NCBI RefSeq assembly: GCF_900155915.1
Contig: NZ_FTPO01000001.1
Coordinates: 1,426,001 to 1,490,000 of the forward strand
Direction of reading: 5' to 3'
Length of the DNA stretch: 64,000 bases
Source: Microbacterium sp. RU33B
GTDB taxonomy: Bacteria; Actinomycetota; Actinomycetes; Actinomycetales; Microbacteriaceae
Below, piece by piece: positions 60,450-64,000 of the stretch (position 1 is the stretch's first letter; each line of letters starts with the position of its first letter). The translations under genes and the position numbers were made by a program. The notes beneath the pieces are model-generated. The model had not been told where the DNA came from. It saw nothing but the letters and a program-made list of their open reading frames with translations, and did not search any database.

Positions 60450-61039
60450 GGGCGCGCGCACGTCTCCTCGCCGTCGTCGCGACGATCGCCGCCGGCGCGG
60501 TGGGCATCATCTCGTCCACCCAGACCTGGCTCGTCGCGACGCTCTCCGACGGCGCCCGGGAAGGACTCCTCGTCGCGGGCGCCGCAGCCCTTCCCGTGCT
60601 CGCGCCGCTGAGCCTCGCGGCCCTCGCCCTCGGTCTCGCGCTCACGATAGTCGGACGGGTGCTGCGCTACGTGTTCGGAGCACTGTCGCTCGCGATGGGA
60701 GGCGTGCTCGCCGTGCTGACGGCGCAGGTCGCGTTCGCCCCGTCGGCGTCCCACGTGGGCTCGACGGTCACCGAGGCCACCGGCATCACGGGAGCGGATG
60801 CCGTGGCCGCCCTCGTGTCCGGGATCACGGCGACACCGTGGCCCGCCATCACCCTCGTCGGCTGGATCGTGCTCCTGGGGGCAGGCGCCCTCACCCTCGC
60901 GACGGCGCATACGTGGCGAGGCACCGGACGCCGGTACCGCACGGATGCCGCACCCGCCGCCGTCGCCGCGCCGTCGCGCCCGCACGACGCGATCGACGAC
61001 TGGGACGACCTCTCGCGTGGCGACGACCCCACCGCCTGA
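60446..61039 (+). CDS. Trp biosynthesis-associated membrane protein
   Basis: 197 residues with four transmembrane helices and the WLVATLSDG turn typical of the actinobacterial trp-linked membrane family (TIGR02234 type). A disordered charged tail ends the protein. It overlaps hisI by GTGA and precedes the trp genes by two small steps; role unknown but position conserved in actinobacteria. Confidence 0.85.
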   Translation: MRARARLLAVVATIAAGAVGIISSTQTWLVATLSDGAREGLLVAGAAALPVLAPLSLAALALGLALTIVGRVLRYVFGALSLAMGGVLAVLTAQVAFAPSASHVGSTVTEATGITGADAVAALVSGITATPWPAITLVGWIVLLGAGALTLATAHTWRGTGRRYRTDAAPAAVAAPSRPHDAIDDWDDLSRGDDPTA

Positions 61040-61045
61040 CTTCGC

Positions 61046-61051
61046 TAGACT
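61046..61051 (+). promoter_or_regulatory. -10 box TAGACT ahead of the trp genes
   Basis: TAGACT lies 31 bases before ATG 61083; the leader ends in GGAGG. No trp attenuator or anti-TRAP-like repeat is visible in this short leader. Confidence 0.45.
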
Positions 61052-61082
61052 GGGCTCACCCGCGCTACCCCGGAGGACATCC

Positions 61083-61313
61083 ATGAGCAACCCCATCGGC
61101 GACCCCGGCCACGGACACTCGCCGGCCGCTTGGACGGCCGTCATCATCATGCTCGTGGCCTTCGCCCTCGGCACCCTCTTCTTCTGGTTCGACATGCCGG
61201 TGCTCGTGTGGGCCTCCGCGGGTCTGCTCGTCGTCGGGCTGCTCGTCGGCTGGGGCATGTCCAAGGCGGGCTACGGCGTCGGCGGCACGAAGTACACCCC
61301 GAAAGAGCATTGA
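61083..61313 (+). CDS. HGxxPAAW-family membrane protein
   Basis: 76 residues with two transmembrane helices. The N-terminal HGHSPAAW motif names the family (small proteins adjacent to trpC in actinobacteria; also listed as DUF6704). GGAGG lies seven bases before the ATG. trpC follows after two bases. Function unknown. Confidence 0.85.
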   Translation: MSNPIGDPGHGHSPAAWTAVIIMLVAFALGTLFFWFDMPVLVWASAGLLVVGLLVGWGMSKAGYGVGGTKYTPKEH

Positions 61314-61315
61314 GC

Positions 61316-62092
61316 ATGCTCGCCGACCTCACGGCCGGCGCGGTGGAGGATGCCGAGGCGCGCGCCTCCGAACGGCCCCTGGCGGTCGTCGAAGCCGCCG
61401 CACTCGCATATGCGCCTGCGCGCGACGCCCTCGCGGCGCTCGCCCCCTCCGATCGCGTGAAGATCATCGCCGAGGTCAAGCGCGCGAGCCCGTCGCGCGG
61501 CGACCTGGCCGACATCCCCGATCCCGCCCTCCAGGCCCGGCTCTACGAGCAGGGCGGCGCGTCGACGATCTCGGTCCTCACCGAGGGCCGCAGGTTCAAG
61601 GGGAGCCTCGCAGACCTCGAGGCCGTCAAGGCATCCGTCTCGCTCCCCGTGCTCCGCAAGGACTTCATCGCCACCGAGTACCAGGTGCTCGAGGCCCGCG
61701 CCGCGGGAGCCGATCTCGTGCTGCTGATCGTGGCCGCACTCGACCAGGACGTGCTCGCACGCCTTCACGCCCTCACCCTCGAGCTGGGGATGACGCCGCT
61801 CGTCGAGACGCACTCGGCGGAGGAGGTCGATCGCGCAGCCGACCTCGGAGCGAGACTCGTCGGCGTCAACGCGCGCGACCTGTCGACGTTCCAGCTCGAC
61901 AAGGACCTGTTCGGACGACTCGCGGAGCGCATCCCCGCCGACGCGATCAAGATCGCCGAGTCCGCCGTGCTCGTCCCCGCCGATGTCGCGCACTACCGCG
62001 CGGCGGGTGCCGACGTCGTCCTCGTGGGCGAAGCACTCGTGACCAACGACCCGCTGGCGACGCTCGCGGCATTCCTGGAGGCCGGAACATGA
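61316..62092 (+). CDS. trpC: indole-3-glycerol phosphate synthase
   Basis: Converts CdRP to indole-3-glycerol phosphate. 258 residues, TIM barrel, with the catalytic lysine in [20 protein letters not shown], and VGVNARDL. Stop overlaps the trpB ATG by four bases. trpE, trpG, trpD and trpF are not in the window, so the pathway is split. Confidence 0.95.
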   Translation: MLADLTAGAVEDAEARASERPLAVVEAAALAYAPARDALAALAPSDRVKIIAEVKRASPSRGDLADIPDPALQARLYEQGGASTISVLTEGRRFKGSLADLEAVKASVSLPVLRKDFIATEYQVLEARAAGADLVLLIVAALDQDVLARLHALTLELGMTPLVETHSAEEVDRAADLGARLVGVNARDLSTFQLDKDLFGRLAERIPADAIKIAESAVLVPADVAHYRAAGADVVLVGEALVTNDPLATLAAFLEAGT

Positions 62093-63348
62093 GTCTGCGC
62101 GACGAGAAGGGCCCGTACTTCGGCGATTTCGGCGGGCGCTACATGCCCGAATCGCTCATCGCGGCGATCGACGAGCTGACCGAGGTCTACGAGACGGCGA
62201 TCGCCGATCCGTCGTTCCGGTCCGAGCTCGCGGGGCTCCTGCACTCCTACGCCGGCCGTCCCTCGGCGATCACCGAGGTGCCGCGCTTCGCGGCGCACGC
62301 CGGCGGCGCCCGGGTCTTCCTCAAGCGCGAAGACCTCAACCACACGGGCTCGCACAAGATCAACAACGTGCTCGGACAGGCGCTGCTCACCAAGCGGCTC
62401 GGCAAGACCCGGGTGATCGCCGAGACCGGCGCAGGCCAGCACGGCGTGGCGACCGCCACGGCGGCGGCGCTGTTCGGCTTCGACTGCACGATCTACATGG
62501 GCGAGGTCGACACCGAGCGTCAGGCCCTCAACGTCGCGCGCATGCGTCTGCTCGGCGCCGAGGTGGTCCCCGTCACGACCGGGTCGCGCACGCTCAAGGA
62601 CGCGATCAACGACGCGTACCGCGACTGGGTGGCCTCGGTCGAGACCACGAACTACATCTTCGGCACGGCGGCCGGTCCGCACCCGTTCCCCGCCATGGTG
62701 CGCGACTTCCAGAAGATCATCGGCGAAGAGGCGCGTCAGCAGCTCCTCGACGAACTCGGCCGGCTCCCGGATGTCGTGCTCGCCTGCGTCGGCGGCGGAT
62801 CGAACGCGATCGGCATGTTCGACGCCTTCCTCGACGACGCCGATGTGAAGCTCTACGGCGTGGAGGCGGCCGGCGACGGCGTCGACACCCCACGGCACGC
62901 GGCGTCGATCGAACGCGGTCGCCCGGGCGTGCTGCACGGCGCCAAGACCTTCGTGCTGCAGGACGAAGACGGCCAGACGGTGGAGTCTCATTCGATCTCC
63001 GCGGGTCTCGACTATCCCGGTGTCGGACCCGAGCACGCCTGGCTCTCGTCGATCGGCCGCGCGGAGTACATACCCGCCACCGACGACGAGGCGATGCAGG
63101 CTCTGCGCCTCCTGTCCGAGACCGAGGGCATCATCCCCGCCATCGAGTCCGCGCACGCTTTGGCCGGGGCCCTGCGCATCGGCCGCGAGCTCGGCCCCGA
63201 CGCCGTCCTCGCCGTGTGCCTGAGCGGCCGCGGCGATAAGGACATGGACACCGCCGCACGCTACTTCAGCCTGTACGACGCGGGCGCCGAGCCCGTGATC
63301 GAGCCTCCCGCGGACGATGCCGCCAAGGGCGAGGGAGTCGAGCTGTGA
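62089..63348 (+). CDS. trpB: tryptophan synthase beta subunit
   Basis: Joins indole and serine with PLP. 419 residues with the PLP lysine Lys90 in [14 protein letters not shown] and the phosphate loop [16 protein letters not shown] start; trpA begins inside its stop codon. Confidence 0.97.
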   Translation: MSLRDEKGPYFGDFGGRYMPESLIAAIDELTEVYETAIADPSFRSELAGLLHSYAGRPSAITEVPRFAAHAGGARVFLKREDLNHTGSHKINNVLGQALLTKRLGKTRVIAETGAGQHGVATATAAALFGFDCTIYMGEVDTERQALNVARMRLLGAEVVPVTTGSRTLKDAINDAYRDWVASVETTNYIFGTAAGPHPFPAMVRDFQKIIGEEARQQLLDELGRLPDVVLACVGGGSNAIGMFDAFLDDADVKLYGVEAAGDGVDTPRHAASIERGRPGVLHGAKTFVLQDEDGQTVESHSISAGLDYPGVGPEHAWLSSIGRAEYIPATDDEAMQALRLLSETEGIIPAIESAHALAGALRIGRELGPDAVLAVCLSGRGDKDMDTAARYFSLYDAGAEPVIEPPADDAAKGEGVEL

Positions 63349-64000
63349 GCCGCGTCGCCGACGCCATCGATGCAGCCAGGTCCGAAGGGCGCGGCGCGTT
63401 CGTCGGCTACCTGCCGCTCGGATTCCCCGACCTGCAGACGAGCATCGACGCAGCCGTCACCCTCGCCGAGAACGGCGTCGACATCCTCGAGCTCGGCCCG
63501 CCGTACTCCGACCCGGTGATGGACGGCACCGTCATCCAGGAGGCCACGCAGACGGCGCTGGCGGGCGGATTCCGCCTGCGCGACGTGTTCACGGCGATCC
63601 GCGAGATCACCGCCCGCGTGGATATCCCGGTGCTCGTCATGACGTATTGGAACCCCGTCCTGCAGTACGGCGTCGACGCCTACGCCGACGACCTCGCCGC
63701 CGCCGGGGGAGCAGGACTCATCACCCCCGACATCACGCCGGAGTCGGCGGCCGACTGGATCGCGGCGAGCGAGCGCACCGGCCTCGACCGCATCTTCCTC
63801 GCCGCACCGACCTCCACCGACGAGCGGCTGCGCCTCATCGTGGAGAACTCCACCGGCTTCGTCTACACCGTCTCCACGATGGGCATCACGGGGGAGCGGG
63901 CGGAGCTGGATGCCGCGGCCCGCACGCTCGTCGCCCGCCTCCGGGAGCACGGCTGCGCACACGCGTGCGTGGGGATCGGCATCTCGACGGCCGATCAGAT
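63345..64000 (+). CDS. trpA: tryptophan synthase alpha subunit, truncated by the window edge
   Basis: Cleaves indole-3-glycerol phosphate to indole for TrpB. The visible part is 218 full codons of about 260-265 expected; the rest lies beyond 64000. The catalytic residues are exactly placed: Glu49 ([12 protein letters not shown]) and Asp60 (PVMDG). GTG start overlaps the trpB stop by four bases. Confidence 0.95.
   Translation, partial: MSRVADAIDAARSEGRGAFVGYLPLGFPDLQTSIDAAVTLAENGVDILELGPPYSDPVMDGTVIQEATQTALAGGFRLRDVFTAIREITARVDIPVLVMTYWNPVLQYGVDAYADDLAAAGGAGLITPDITPESAADWIAASERTGLDRIFLAAPTSTDERLRLIVENSTGFVYTVSTMGITGERAELDAAARTLVARLREHGCAHACVGIGISTADQ

Overview
The window is a 64 kb piece of chromosome from a high-GC actinobacterium, most likely Microbacterium or a close relative in Microbacteriaceae. 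The evidence is a GC-rich sequence with G/C at almost every third codon position, many GTG starts, and actinobacterial gene orders (thrS-HIT, yebC-ruvCAB-yajC-secDF-relA, rpsD-alaS-yqgF-mltG-aro, pyrRBC-x-carAB-pyrF-gmk-rpoZ-metK-priA-fmt-rsmB, and his/trp genes). There are no tRNA or rRNA genes, insertion sequences, prophage genes or CRISPR arrays. No gene-free stretch exceeds 300 bases; the longest gaps are about 170-210 bases and hold promoters or leaders.

Layout. 1-2602: the tail of a membrane acyltransferase, an ACT-domain regulator, and a divergent SLC13/ArsB-type permease. 2772-7948: thrS and an Ap4A phosphorylase-like HIT protein, then a minus-strand block with a small unknown protein, pdxY and a PLP-dependent decarboxylase. 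8057-16909: yebC, ruvC, ruvA, ruvB, yajC, secD, secF and relA, covering gene regulation, Holliday-junction repair, protein export and the stringent response. 16896-22432 (minus strand): an unknown protein, a DUF349 protein, a small membrane protein, and a translationally coupled cassette of a secreted-type helical protein, a DUF1023 alpha/beta hydrolase and a lipoprotein. 22473-25538: rarA, a Nudix hydrolase, rpsD and a protein with 11-residue repeats. 25617-36308: alaS, ruvX and mltG, then most of the shikimate pathway (aroE, aroC, aroK, aroB, aroQ) with a GNAT gene, ending in efp and nusB and a strong terminator. 36427-39967 is the accessory-looking part: an MBL-fold/Rieske fusion protein, a radical SAM enzyme with a small partner, and a membrane protein. 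40032-55598: the complete de novo pyrimidine operon under a recognisable PyrR RNA-binding loop, running into gmk, rpoZ, metK, priA, fmt and rsmB. 55646-64000: glutaminase with a STAS domain, rpe, a membrane protein, hisE, hisG, hisF, hisI, two small trp-associated membrane proteins, trpC, trpB and the start of trpA.

Most genes are housekeeping. Those worth a second look are: (1) a guanylate kinase with an N-terminal domain resembling mycobacterial integration host factor (mIHF), proteins encoded by separate adjacent genes in mycobacteria; (2) a REP-like palindrome that has become part of the coding sequence of the HIT gene, with a half-copy inside thrS; (3) the radical SAM plus 107-residue protein pair beside an MBL/Rieske protein; (4) the coupled EspC-like/DUF1023/lipoprotein cassette; (5) a near-canonical PyrR binding loop just ahead of the pyrR ribosome binding site; (6) many genes whose -10 box lies only 6-7 bases before the start codon, predicting leaderless mRNAs; and (7) over-use of the word CGGATGCC/GGCATCCG against the codon bias of the genome.
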